DNA from: Pseudonocardia sp.
Lineage (GTDB): Bacteria; Actinomycetota; Actinomycetes; Mycobacteriales; Pseudonocardiaceae
NCBI RefSeq assembly: GCF_025465255.1
Contig: NZ_JAODNI010000099.1
Coordinates: forward strand, 1 to 36,339
Length of the DNA stretch: 36,339 bases
Direction of reading: 5' to 3'
The notes beneath the pieces were generated by a model, which made no database searches, was not told the DNA's origin, and worked only from the letters and a program-made list of their open reading frames with translations. Made by a program: the position numbers and the translations under genes. Below, in pieces: positions 18,080-27,126 of this stretch; the stretch's first letter is position 1, and the number at the start of each line of letters is the position of its first letter.

Positions 18080-18937
18080 GTGCCGGTACGACCGGGGGCG
18101 CTGCGCCTCGAGGCGGTGCACAAGAGGTACGGCCGCGCCCCCGAGGTGCTCGCCGGGGTGGACCTCGCGGTCGCACCGCGGGAGATCGTGGTCGTCGCGG
18201 GCCCGAACGGCTCCGGTAAGTCGACCCTGCTGCGGATCGCCGCGGGATCTTCACGGCCCACCTCGGGACGGGTGCGGGGGCGGGCCCCGGTTGTCGGGTA
18301 CCTGCCGGACCGGTTCCCGGCCCAGCTTCGGATGCCGGCCGCCGTCTACCTGCGGCACCTCGCCGCGCTGCACCGCGAGAACGCCGCGGCGGCGACGGAG
18401 TCGGCGGGCGAGCTGCTCGAGGCGCTCGGGTTCGTCGGGTCGACGCGCACGCCGATGTCCGGACTGTCCAAGGGCAACGCGCAGAAGATCGGCCTGGCCC
18501 AGGCCCTGTGCTGCAGCGCCGGCCTCCTCGTGCTGGACGAGCCGTGGTCCGGGCTCGACGCCCCGGCCGCCCAGGTGCTGCTCGGCCGGGTCGCCGCGGC
18601 CGCCCAGGACGGCGCCTCGGTACTGGTCACGGACCACACGGGCACGGCGGCCGCGCTTCCCCGGGCCCGGCACCTGCGGCTGCAGGGCGGCGAGCTGCGA
18701 CCCTCGCCGCCGCAGCCGAACGGGCCCGCGCCGCTCGTCGTCGTCGAGCTGTGGTGCCCGCTGGACCCCGCCGAGGCGGCGGCCGCGCTCGCCCCGTTCG
18801 TCCGGGCGGCGCCGGCGGGGGACCGGCTGGTCCTGCACGTCCCGGTCGGGCGCAGTGACGCCCTGTTGCGCGCTGCGCTCGACCTCGGCTGCTCGATCCT
18901 CTCGGTCACGCCCGCCGCCCGGGACGCGCCCCGATGA
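18080..18937 (+). CDS. ABC transporter ATP-binding protein
   Basis: This 285-residue ATPase powers the adjacent permease. Walker A is GPNGSGKST near residue 41, the ABC signature is the variant LSKGN near residue 128, and Walker B is GLLVLDEPWSGLDAP. A C-terminal extension of about 75 residues with no known motif follows the nucleotide-binding domain. The start is GTG at 18080. Its stop overlaps the permease ATG (ATGA at 18934-18937). The gene pair, together with a GntR remnant just downstream, matches the common GntR/ABC exporter modules of Gram-positive bacteria. Confidence 0.93.
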   Translation: MPVRPGALRLEAVHKRYGRAPEVLAGVDLAVAPREIVVVAGPNGSGKSTLLRIAAGSSRPTSGRVRGRAPVVGYLPDRFPAQLRMPAAVYLRHLAALHRENAAAATESAGELLEALGFVGSTRTPMSGLSKGNAQKIGLAQALCCSAGLLVLDEPWSGLDAPAAQVLLGRVAAAAQDGASVLVTDHTGTAAALPRARHLRLQGGELRPSPPQPNGPAPLVVVELWCPLDPAEAAAALAPFVRAAPAGDRLVLHVPVGRSDALLRAALDLGCSILSVTPAARDAPR

Positions 18938-19581
18938 GGGCGCTCGCGGTCGCGCGGTTCCTGGCGGCGGACGCAATCCGGTCCCGGCGCGTCCTGATCC
19001 CCGTCTTCCTGTACGCCGCGGTGCTCGCGGTGTTGTTCGGGGGCGACCCCGGCCCACCCCCGGCGCCGTGGGCCGCCTCCGCGCTCGCGCTCTATCCGAT
19101 CGCCGCGTGGCTGGCGCTGACCGTCGCCAACACCGAGGACCCGGTGCAGCGCACCGTGACCGTCGCCGCCTCGGGCGGGCACCTGCCCGTCGCCGCCGGG
19201 ACGCTGCTCGTCGCGCTGGCCGGCGACGTGGTGCTCTCGCTGCTGTCCGTGGTGTGGCCGGTCGTCGCGACCGGCTATCCGCATCCGCCGGGCCTCCTTA
19301 TGGAGGGTTTTCTCGGCCATCTCGCATGTGCGAGCACCGGCACCGCCGTCGGGCTGCTCTGCGCCCGCCCGGTGATCGGCAGGATCGGGTGGTCCCTGAT
19401 GGTGGCCGTGTTCGTGGTGGTGGTGACCGGGGTGCAGCCGTGGCTGCCGCCCGTCGGCACGTCCGTGGCGGCCCTCGAAGCGGGCGCCGGTACCTCACCC
19501 GTGGCGTTCGGCGCGCTCCTCGGGCTGGTGCTCGCGGGGGCTGCGGCGGGCGTGAGCGCGGCCGTCGCCCGTCGTCTCTGA
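18934..19581 (+). CDS. ABC transporter permease
   Basis: This 215-residue membrane protein has about six hydrophobic segments, for example VLIPVFLYAAVLAVLF, ALALYPIAAWLALTVA and LVALAGDVVLSLLSVVW. It is encoded directly after, and overlapping, the ATPase gene, so it should form the membrane half of a small ABC-2-like exporter. The sequence is too generic to name a substrate. It starts at ATG 18934 inside the ATPase stop overlap. Confidence 0.85.
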   Translation: MRALAVARFLAADAIRSRRVLIPVFLYAAVLAVLFGGDPGPPPAPWAASALALYPIAAWLALTVANTEDPVQRTVTVAASGGHLPVAAGTLLVALAGDVVLSLLSVVWPVVATGYPHPPGLLMEGFLGHLACASTGTAVGLLCARPVIGRIGWSLMVAVFVVVVTGVQPWLPPVGTSVAALEAGAGTSPVAFGALLGLVLAGAAAGVSAAVARRL

Positions 19582-19622
19582 CCCTTTGACCTGCGTCTTC
19601 CCGGCTTTCCGAGATTTCCGGG

Positions 19623-19712
19623 CTGACGCACGCCTACGGGTCGCTGCGGGAGGAGGGCCAGGTCCCGTCGACCAACGAGCTGGCCGCCTTCCATCGGATC
19701 AATCCGGCCACC
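19623..19712 (+). pseudogene. Fragment of a GntR family regulator
   Basis: About 30 codons read YGSLREEGQVPSTNELAAFH and then RINPAT. This is the typical recognition-helix region of YtrA-type GntR regulators that sit beside ABC exporter genes. The rest of the domain, the start codon and the C-terminus are missing, and the following sequence degenerates. It follows the intact ABC pair by 41 bases, so it is the wreck of that transporter's own regulator. Confidence 0.65.
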
Positions 19713-19799
19713 TCACCGCCCGTGCCACCACCACGATCGACCGCGGGTGACCCAATGGCAAGGGCATCACGGGCCGCCACCTGGCCCTCACCCTGCTAC

Positions 19800-20312
19800 T
19801 CAGGCCGGGAGCACGAGATCGGCCCCGGCCGAGCTCAGCAGACCCTGCTCCTGGGCAATCCAGATCTCCCGGTATCGGGCGTAGCCGGCCCAGTCCTCGC
19901 GGGCGCGCAACCTGCGGTCCCGTTCGTCGGGCGGGCAGTCCAGCCAGATCGCCGTCCCGGTGAACGGCCGTAGCGCCGCCGCTCCCGCCCCGCACCCCTC
20001 GAGCACGACGAAGGGCGCCGGAGCCTGCTCGCGCCACGCCTCGGAGCGGACGTTCCGCAGCCAGTCCCACGGTCGCCACCGGGCCGGCCGCCCGGCCGCG
20101 AGCGGCGCCGCGATCCACTCGACGGCCAGGGGCACCGCGGCGGCGAGCCCGGCCCAACCGGCGTAGAGCTCCTCCATCGAGAGCACCGGTGCGTCGAGCG
20201 CGGTCCCGAGCTCCGCCGCGAACGACGTCTTGCCCGCCCCCGAGTACCCGTCGACCGTCACCAGGGGCCCCGGCCTGCTCTTGACGAACCCGACGACGTC
20301 CACGCCGGTCAC
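19800..20312 (-). CDS. P-loop (uridine kinase-like) ATP-binding protein
   Basis: This 170-residue protein has a P-loop at the N-terminus (VDGYSGAGKTSFAAELG, near residue 20) and the nucleoside/nucleotide kinase layout: VLSMEELYAGW, FVVLEGCGAGA as the Walker B-like strand, and a lid-like DCPPDERDRRLRAREDW. It resembles uridine kinase-type proteins of actinobacteria whose substrate is not established. GTG at 20312 overlaps the stop of the GrpB gene (GTGA). It is the last gene of the catR-grpB-kinase operon on the minus strand. Confidence 0.85.
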   Translation of the reverse strand: MTGVDVVGFVKSRPGPLVTVDGYSGAGKTSFAAELGTALDAPVLSMEELYAGWAGLAAAVPLAVEWIAAPLAAGRPARWRPWDWLRNVRSEAWREQAPAPFVVLEGCGAGAAALRPFTGTAIWLDCPPDERDRRLRAREDWAGYARYREIWIAQEQGLLSSAGADLVLPA

Positions 20313-20863
20313 CGCGGGTCGACCCAGCCCGCGTTCGCCAGGATCGACGCGACGACCGGCCCCTTCGCCTCCGCGTAGAGGTTCATGTCCGCCCACTCGC
20401 CCCGGCCCGCGAGCTCACGCTTGACCACGGCGTAGCGGCCCCGGTCCGCGGCGCTGGCACGCAGCCGGTCCCGGAACGCCAGGTAGCGCCGGACCTCGAC
20501 GTCGCCGGGCCGGTAGCAGTGCAGGTTCGTCCGCAGGCCCGGGTCGCCGCCCTGCAGGCAGCGGTGCCGCGGCTCGCGCACCCGCAGCTCGTACCCCGCG
20601 GCCAGCAGGTCCGGCAGGTAGGCGGGCTCGTCGTCCGGGTCGTCGACCGCGACCGCGATGTCGATCACGGGCTTGGCGGCGAGGCCGGGGACGCTCGTCG
20701 AGCCGACGTGTTCGATCAGCCGGGCGCGGTCGCCGAGCACCCCGCGCAACCCGGCCGCCCGTCCGGCGAAGCGCGCGGGCCAGGCCGGGTCGTACTCCAC
20801 GATCTCGACGCGCACCGGCTGCAGGCCGTGGACCAGGACGTTCTCGTCGAAACCGGGAGCCAT
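20309..20863 (-). CDS. GrpB family (UPF0157) nucleotidyltransferase-fold protein
   Basis: This 184-residue protein carries the GrpB signatures: VEYDPAWPARF near residue 22, IEHVGSTSVPGLAAKPVIDI near residue 50 with the nucleotidyltransferase-like GST and D-x-D-like residues, and NLHCYRPGDVEVRRYLAFRD. The family has a nucleotidyltransferase fold with unknown substrate; some members are linked to CoA metabolism. Its ATG overlaps the stop of the IclR gene by one base (TAATG), so it is translated from the regulator's transcript. A functional tie to aromatic degradation is not evident. Confidence 0.9.
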   Translation of the reverse strand: MAPGFDENVLVHGLQPVRVEIVEYDPAWPARFAGRAAGLRGVLGDRARLIEHVGSTSVPGLAAKPVIDIAVAVDDPDDEPAYLPDLLAAGYELRVREPRHRCLQGGDPGLRTNLHCYRPGDVEVRRYLAFRDRLRASAADRGRYAVVKRELAGRGEWADMNLYAEAKGPVVASILANAGWVDPR

Positions 20864-21681
20864 TAGAAGAACCCGTCCCGCGCCACCCGCGCCGGACGGG
20901 GGTCGTAACCCAGCTCCGCGCTGATCGCGCCCGCCGTCTCCACCAGCATCGGGACCACCTCGGCCGCCAGGGTCGCCGGATCGGAGCGCCCCGTCGACGT
21001 CGACGACGCGAGCGCCGCCACCACCCGTCCGGACCGGTCCCGGACCGGTGCCGACGCCGAGAGCAGGCCATCCTCGAGCTCGCCCGCGACGATCGACCAG
21101 CCCTGCTCCCGCACCTGCGCGAGCGCCAGCCGGAGTTCAGCGGGATCGGTGACGGTCCGGGAGGTCCGGGTGTCCAGCGGGGTCTCGTCGAGGAACGCGG
21201 AGATCCGCTCGGGGCCCGCCCAGGCGAGCAGGACCCGGCCCATCGACGTCGCGTGCGCGGGCACCCGGGTCCCGACTGCCACGTTGATGCTCATGATCCG
21301 GCGCACCGGCACCCGGGCCACGTAGACGACCTCCGTGCCGTCGAGCTCGGCGAGCGACGCGGACTCGCCCGTGCGCTCCGCGAGCCGCAGCAGGTGCGGC
21401 TGGGCGAGCTCGATCCGGGCGTTCGACGCCGTGTAGTGCTGCCCGATGGCGAGCACCCGGGGCGTCAGTGACCAGCGCGTTCCCTCGTTCGCGACGTAGC
21501 CCAGGCGCTGCAGGGTCAGCAGCAGCCGGCGCACCGCCGGGCGGGAGAGCCCGGTGGCCGCGGCCAGCTCGGCGAGCGTGGGGTTGGTCAGGTCCTCGTC
21601 GAACGCCAGCAACACGGCGAAGCCGCGTTCGAGGCTCTGGACGTAGTCCCGCTCGCTCCCCTCCATGGTCACCCGGCCCAT
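20863..21681 (-). CDS. catR: IclR family regulator of the catechol/guaiacol operon (CatR-like)
   Basis: This 272-residue protein has an N-terminal winged helix ([40 protein letters not shown]) and an IclR effector domain with [20 protein letters not shown] and the C-terminal [20 protein letters not shown]. It belongs to the PcaR/PobR/CatR branch that controls aromatic degradation; in Rhodococcus opacus an IclR-type CatR lies divergent to catABC, the same arrangement as here. The likely effector is cis,cis-muconate or a related intermediate. Two candidate starts, ATG 21681 and ATG 21666, are in frame; neither has an ideal ribosome site. GrpB and kinase genes follow in one operon. Confidence 0.85.
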   Translation of the reverse strand: MGRVTMEGSERDYVQSLERGFAVLLAFDEDLTNPTLAELAAATGLSRPAVRRLLLTLQRLGYVANEGTRWSLTPRVLAIGQHYTASNARIELAQPHLLRLAERTGESASLAELDGTEVVYVARVPVRRIMSINVAVGTRVPAHATSMGRVLLAWAGPERISAFLDETPLDTRTSRTVTDPAELRLALAQVREQGWSIVAGELEDGLLSASAPVRDRSGRVVAALASSTSTGRSDPATLAAEVVPMLVETAGAISAELGYDPRPARVARDGFF

Positions 21682-21747
21682 CCTTCCGCATGGTTCCCGA
21701 AACGGGGTCTTGACCCAGCGTCATGGCGTGGGGCACCCTCTGCCACG

Positions 21748-21784
21748 TTGAACGCACAGCGTTCAATAGGTACGCATAGCGTAC
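21748..21784 (+). promoter_or_regulatory. Twin palindromic operators in the catR/cat-gco intergenic region
   Basis: The perfect palindrome TTGAACGC-ACA-GCGTTCAA (21748-21766) is followed by GTACGC-ATA-GCGTAC (21770-21784). They share the core ACGC-AYA-GCGT and their centres are 20 bases apart, about two helical turns, so a dimer could bind each on the same face. The outer TTGAAC on either strand can serve as a -35 element for divergent promoters. They lie 21-57 bases before the first start codon of the operon. Confidence 0.7.
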
Positions 21785-21804
21785 ATCACACAGGGAGGTG
21801 CAAG

Positions 21805-21977
21805 ATGACGGTCCAGCCCCGGGAGCTCCGCGACGCGTTCGGCCGGTTCGCCACCGGCGTCACGGTCGTGACGTGCCGCAACGACGAGGGCACGCCGCAC
21901 GGCGCGACCGTCAACGCCTTCACCGCGGTGTCCCTGGAGCCCGCGCTCTGCCAGGTCACGCTGACCCGCCGGTCCAA

Positions 21978-21980
<3 letters not shown>
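21805..21980 (+). pseudogene. Truncated flavin reductase (HpaC/PheA2-like) of a two-component hydroxylase
   Basis: ATG 21805 follows GGGAGG and begins a typical FMN/FAD reductase: [20 protein letters not shown] and then [20 protein letters not shown], the N-terminal third of the HpaC/PheA2 family (about 160-190 residues when complete). At 21976-21980 the similarity stops and the next frame continues as the C-terminus of an oxygenase. The reductase frame then runs as nonsense to a stop at 22287. The FAD/NADH-binding remainder is gone, so the protein cannot work. Confidence 0.8.
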
Positions 21981-23409
<1,429 letters not shown>

Positions 23410-23446
23410 CCTCGCCCCACCCCGCCGACTCATCGAGGAGCCCGCT

Positions 23447-24670
23447 GTGACCGCTGTGCACGAGACGCCCGCCTGGATCGCCGAGATCACCATGGCCGAG
23501 CTCGAGCGCAACCCCTACCCGTTCTACGAGCGCCTGCGGAAGGAGTGCCCTGTCGCGTTCATCCCCGCACTGGGCTTCCACGTGGCCACGACCAAGGAGG
23601 CCTGCCAGGAGGTCGGCGGGAACAGCGACATCTGGGACGGCCTGATCAGCCCCGCGGGCGGGCGCACGTTCGGCCACCCGAACGTCCTCAACGCCAACGG
23701 CCCGGAGCACGACGAGCTGCGCGGCATGGTCGAGCCGTCGTTGCAGCCCGCCGAGGTGAACCGGTACGTCGAGGACCTGGTCCGCCCGATCGCGCGGCGC
23801 TACGTCGAGGCCATCGAGGACGCCGGGCGCGCCGACCTCGTCGCCGAGTTCTGCGAGCCGGTCAGCGTCCGCTCGCTGGGCGACCTGATGGGCCTGCAGT
23901 CGGTGGGCTCGGACAAGCTCCGGGAGTGGTTCCACAAGCTCAGCGTGTCGTTCACCAACGCCGGGGTCCTGGAGAACGGCGACTGGGCCAACCCCGAGGG
24001 CTTCAGGCCCGGCGACGAGGCCCGCGCGGAGATCCGCGCGGTCCTCGACCCGCTGATCGACAAGTGGATCGTCGAGCCGGACGACAGCGCGCTGTCGCAC
24101 TGGCTGCACGACGGGATGCCCGAGGGCCAGGTCCGGGACCGTGAGCAGCTCTACCCCACGGTCTTCGTGTTCCTGCTCGGGGCGATGCAGGAGCCCGGCC
24201 ACGCCATGGCGTCGACCATCGCGGGGCTCTGGACGAAGCCCGAGCAGTTCGAGCGCGTCGTCGACGACCCGAAGCAGATCCGGCGGGCGATCACCGAGAG
24301 CATGCGCTGGACCTCGCCGATCTGGTCCGCGGTCGCCCGGACGAACAAGGTCGACACCACCGTCGCCGGGACGTTCCTGCCGGCCGGCTCGCTCGTGATG
24401 CTGTCCTACGGTTCGGCGAACCACGACGAGAACGACTACGACGCGCCGTCGGAGTACGACCTCGACCGCGCGCCGGTGCCGCACCTGGCCTTCGGTGCGG
24501 GCAAGCACGCGTGCGCCGGGTCCTACTTCGCCAGCGAGGTCTGCCGAATCGGTCTCGAGGAGCTGTTCGAGGCGATCCCGAACCTCGAGCGCGACGAGAA
24601 CAAGGAGATCGACTTCTGGGGCTGGGGCTTCCGGGGACCGGTCGAGCTGCACGCGCACTGGGAGGTCTGA
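23447..24670 (+). CDS. gcoA: Cytochrome P450 guaiacol O-demethylase (CYP255A type)
   Basis: This 407-residue P450 has the same length as GcoA of Amycolatopsis and aligns to it, from memory, without gaps at the diagnostic points. The haem thiolate is Cys356 in [10 protein letters not shown]. The three phenylalanines that cage guaiacol are conserved at the same numbers: Phe75 (GRTFGHP), Phe169 (SFTNAG) and Phe395 (WGWGFRGP). The unusual I-helix GAMQEPGH with Glu249 in place of the acid-alcohol pair is also kept. It demethylates guaiacol to catechol plus formaldehyde with electrons from GcoB. One pocket change is seen: Val at 296 where I recall Thr in GcoA. GTG at 23447 follows GAGGAG. catA precedes and gcoB follows by two bases. 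Confidence 0.93.
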   Translation: MTAVHETPAWIAEITMAELERNPYPFYERLRKECPVAFIPALGFHVATTKEACQEVGGNSDIWDGLISPAGGRTFGHPNVLNANGPEHDELRGMVEPSLQPAEVNRYVEDLVRPIARRYVEAIEDAGRADLVAEFCEPVSVRSLGDLMGLQSVGSDKLREWFHKLSVSFTNAGVLENGDWANPEGFRPGDEARAEIRAVLDPLIDKWIVEPDDSALSHWLHDGMPEGQVRDREQLYPTVFVFLLGAMQEPGHAMASTIAGLWTKPEQFERVVDDPKQIRRAITESMRWTSPIWSAVARTNKVDTTVAGTFLPAGSLVMLSYGSANHDENDYDAPSEYDLDRAPVPHLAFGAGKHACAGSYFASEVCRIGLEELFEAIPNLERDENKEIDFWGWGFRGPVELHAHWEV

Positions 24671-24672
24671 GC

Positions 24673-25722
24673 GTGGCCGCTCACTCCGTCCGTCTCAAGA
24701 CCCTCGGGGCCGAGACGCTCTGCGGCGCCGACCAGCCGGTCCTCGACGCCTTCCTCCGCGAGAACGTGTGGCTCCCGCACGGCTGCGCCCAGGGCACCTG
24801 CGGCAGCTGCAAGCTGCGGGTCATCGAGGGCGAGGTCGACCACGGGGCGGCTCCCGAGTTCACCCTGACCACCGACGAGCGTGCGGAGGGGCTCGCGCTC
24901 GCGTGCCAGGCCCGGCCGCGCAGCGACCTTCTCGTCGAGCCGCTGGCGGACATCGCCGACGACGGGGTCGTGCGGCATCCACTGCGCGACGTCGTCGGCA
25001 CGGTCGCCGAGCTGACCGACATCGCCCGCGGGACGCGGCGGCTGGTGATCGACCTCGACGAGCCGATCCCGTTCACGGCGGGGCAGTACGTCGAGCTCAC
25101 GGTCCCCGGCACCGAGCTCCGCCGGCAGTACTCGATGGCGAACCCGCCGTCGGAGACGTCGCGCCTGGAGCTGCACGTCCGGCACACCCCGGGTGGCGCC
25201 GCGACCGACGGCTGGATCTTCGCCGGGATGGCGGTCGGGGACAGGGTCGACGTCCGGGGGCCCCTCGGGGTCTTCGGCGTCGGCCGGCCGCAGGACGAGC
25301 CGGCGATCCTGATCGCCGGCGGGACCGGGCTGGCGCCGATGAAGTCGATCGTGCTGGCCGCGCTGGCCGAGGGCCTCGTCCCGGAGATCTGGCTCTACCA
25401 CGGTGGCCGCACCGAGGCCGACCTCTACGACGGGGACGTCTTCCGGGAGCTCGAGGGACGCCACCCCGACTTCCACTACCGGCCGTGTCTGTCGGAGCAG
25501 GAGTGGGACGGCGCGTCCGGGCTCGTCACCGACGTCGTGCTGGCGGACTTCACGAGCTGCAAGGGGATGTCGGCCTACCTGTGCGGCCCGCCCGCCATGG
25601 TCGAGGCCGGTGCGAAGGTGTTGAAGCGCCGCCGGATGGCCCCTCGGCTGATCTTCAAGGAGGAGTTCACCGACACCTCCGACCTGCTGTCCCCGTCGAC
25701 CGCCGAGGAGGAACGCACGTGA
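24673..25722 (+). CDS. gcoB: GcoB-type reductase: ferredoxin, FAD and NADH domains in one chain
   Basis: This 349-residue electron-transfer protein feeds GcoA. Residues 1-90 are a plant-type [2Fe-2S] ferredoxin with the motif HGCAQGTCGSCKLR and a fourth Cys in LALACQARP. Residues 105-205 are the FAD domain with RRQYSMANPP. The remainder is the NADH domain with AGGTGLAPMKSIV and YLCGPPAMVEAG. This order is that of GcoB, in contrast to the separate ferredoxin and reductase of most bacterial P450s. GTG at 24673 lies two bases after the gcoA stop with GGAGG seven bases upstream. The stop overlaps the catB start as GTGA. It is slightly longer than the Amycolatopsis protein (334 residues from memory) because of a polar C-terminal tail. 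Confidence 0.93.
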   Translation: MAAHSVRLKTLGAETLCGADQPVLDAFLRENVWLPHGCAQGTCGSCKLRVIEGEVDHGAAPEFTLTTDERAEGLALACQARPRSDLLVEPLADIADDGVVRHPLRDVVGTVAELTDIARGTRRLVIDLDEPIPFTAGQYVELTVPGTELRRQYSMANPPSETSRLELHVRHTPGGAATDGWIFAGMAVGDRVDVRGPLGVFGVGRPQDEPAILIAGGTGLAPMKSIVLAALAEGLVPEIWLYHGGRTEADLYDGDVFRELEGRHPDFHYRPCLSEQEWDGASGLVTDVVLADFTSCKGMSAYLCGPPAMVEAGAKVLKRRRMAPRLIFKEEFTDTSDLLSPSTAEEERT

Positions 25723-26840
25723 GCGACCTGCGGATCGACCGCGTCGAGACCGTGCTGCTCGACATCCCGCTGCGCCGCCCGCACCGCTTCGCGCGGGTCG
25801 GCATGGAGGCCCAGCCGGTGCTCTACGTGTTCGTCCGCACCGCCGGCGGCGTCACCGGGGTCGGCGAGGGCGTCGTGCCCGGCGGCCCCTGGTGGGGCGG
25901 CGAGTCCGTGGAGACGATGCAGCTGATCGTCGAGCGGTACGTGGCGCCGGTGCTCGTCGGGCGCCGGGTGGACGACATCCACGCGCTGCTGCGGGACGTC
26001 ACGGACGTCGTCGGGGCGAACCTGTTCGCGAAGGCCGCGGTCGAGGTCGCGCTGCACGACGCCTGGGCCCGCTGCCTGGACGTCCCGGTGCACACGCTGC
26101 TCGGCGGGCTCGCCCGGACGTCGATCCCGGTGACCTGGGCGCTCGGCACCGAGTCCGCGCCCGTCGTCATCGAGGAGGCGCTCGGCAAGCTCGACGCCGG
26201 GCTGCACCACTCGTTCAAGCTGAAGATGGGGGCGCAGGAACCGGCCGCCGACGTCGCCCGGATCTGCGCGGTCGCGGAGAAGCTGAGCGGGGTCGCGGGC
26301 GTCCGCGTGGACATCAACGCCCGCTGGGACCGGCTGACCTCGCTGACGCACCTGCCGACGCTGGCCGAGGCCGGCGTCGAGATGATCGAGCAGCCGGTGC
26401 CCGGCACGGAGATCGAGACCCTCGCCGAGATCAACGCCGCACTGCCCATCCCGGTGATGGCGGACGAGACCCTCCGCACGCCGTCGGACGCCCTGCGGAT
26501 CGCACGGCTGCGGGCCGCGGACGTCTTCGCCGTCAAGACCACCAAGTGCGGAGGCCTGCGGGCCAGCATGGAGATCGCCGCGATCGGGGCGGCGGCGGGG
26601 ATCCCCACGCACGGCGCGACGTCGATCGAGTCGCCCGTCGGCACGGCTGCGTCGCTGCACTTCGCCTGTGCCGCGCCGGGGGTGACCTGGGGGAGCGAGC
26701 TGTTCGGACCGCTGCTGATGGCCGAGGAGATGCTCGTCGAGCCCCTGCACTACGCAGATGGTGAACTGCACCTGCCCGACGGTCCCGGCCTCGGGATCGA
26801 GCTCGACCCGGACAAGATCCGGGCCTTCCGGAGGGACTGA
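25719..26840 (+). CDS. catB: Muconate cycloisomerase
   Basis: This 373-residue enolase-superfamily enzyme turns cis,cis-muconate into muconolactone using Mn2+. Catalytic residues fall at the same numbers as in the Pseudomonas putida enzyme: Lys167 and Lys169 (FKLKMG), metal ligands Asp198 (VDINARWD), Glu224 (MIEQPVPG) and Asp249 (MADET), and Lys273 (VKTTKCGG). The C-terminal WGSELFGPLL holds the late acidic residue. The N-terminal capping domain is complete. GTG at 25719 overlaps the gcoB stop and has GAGGAGG upstream. catC follows by three bases. A dipeptide epimerase is unlikely given the residues and context. Confidence 0.94.
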   Translation: MSDLRIDRVETVLLDIPLRRPHRFARVGMEAQPVLYVFVRTAGGVTGVGEGVVPGGPWWGGESVETMQLIVERYVAPVLVGRRVDDIHALLRDVTDVVGANLFAKAAVEVALHDAWARCLDVPVHTLLGGLARTSIPVTWALGTESAPVVIEEALGKLDAGLHHSFKLKMGAQEPAADVARICAVAEKLSGVAGVRVDINARWDRLTSLTHLPTLAEAGVEMIEQPVPGTEIETLAEINAALPIPVMADETLRTPSDALRIARLRAADVFAVKTTKCGGLRASMEIAAIGAAAGIPTHGATSIESPVGTAASLHFACAAPGVTWGSELFGPLLMAEEMLVEPLHYADGELHLPDGPGLGIELDPDKIRAFRRD

Positions 26841-26843
26841 ACC

Positions 26844-27119
26844 ATGCTCTTCCACGTGAAGATGGACGTCGCGATCCCGCTCGACCTGGACCCGGACCTC
26901 CGGGCAGAGACCCTCGCGCGGGAGAAGGCCTACTCACAGGACCTGCAGCGACAGGGCAAGTGGCCGCACATCTGGCGGGTCGTCGGGCAGTACTCGAACA
27001 TCAGTGTCTTCGACGTCGAGTCCACCGACGAGCTCCACGAGCTCCTCTGGAACCTCCCGCTCTTCCCGTACATGACCATCGAGGTCACCCCGCTATGCCC
27101 CCATCCGTCCGCCGTGTGA
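26844..27119 (+). CDS. catC: Muconolactone delta-isomerase
   Basis: This 91-residue ferredoxin-like-fold enzyme isomerises muconolactone to 3-oxoadipate enol-lactone. LFHVKMDVAIP at the start, REKAYSQDLQRQGKWPHIWR with the catalytic-region Glu/Lys and Trp, and LHELLWNLPLFPYMTIEVTP are unmistakable. The length is slightly below the usual 92-96. ATG at 26844 follows GGAGGG by seven bases. It closes the catechol part of the operon. No enol-lactone hydrolase (pcaD) or thiolase follows, so the later steps must be encoded elsewhere. Confidence 0.95.
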   Translation: MLFHVKMDVAIPLDLDPDLRAETLAREKAYSQDLQRQGKWPHIWRVVGQYSNISVFDVESTDELHELLWNLPLFPYMTIEVTPLCPHPSAV

Positions 27120-27126
27120 GTGGCTC

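Noticed and set aside
17479..18219. A long response regulator with an unusual C-terminus
   Set aside because: The sequence after the receiver Lys is out-of-frame translation of the Dabb and ABC genes.
24495..26840. A 781-codon frame that would fuse gcoB-antiframe sequence to catB
   Set aside because: Only the part from GTG 25719 is catB; the rest is out-of-frame translation of gcoA and gcoB.
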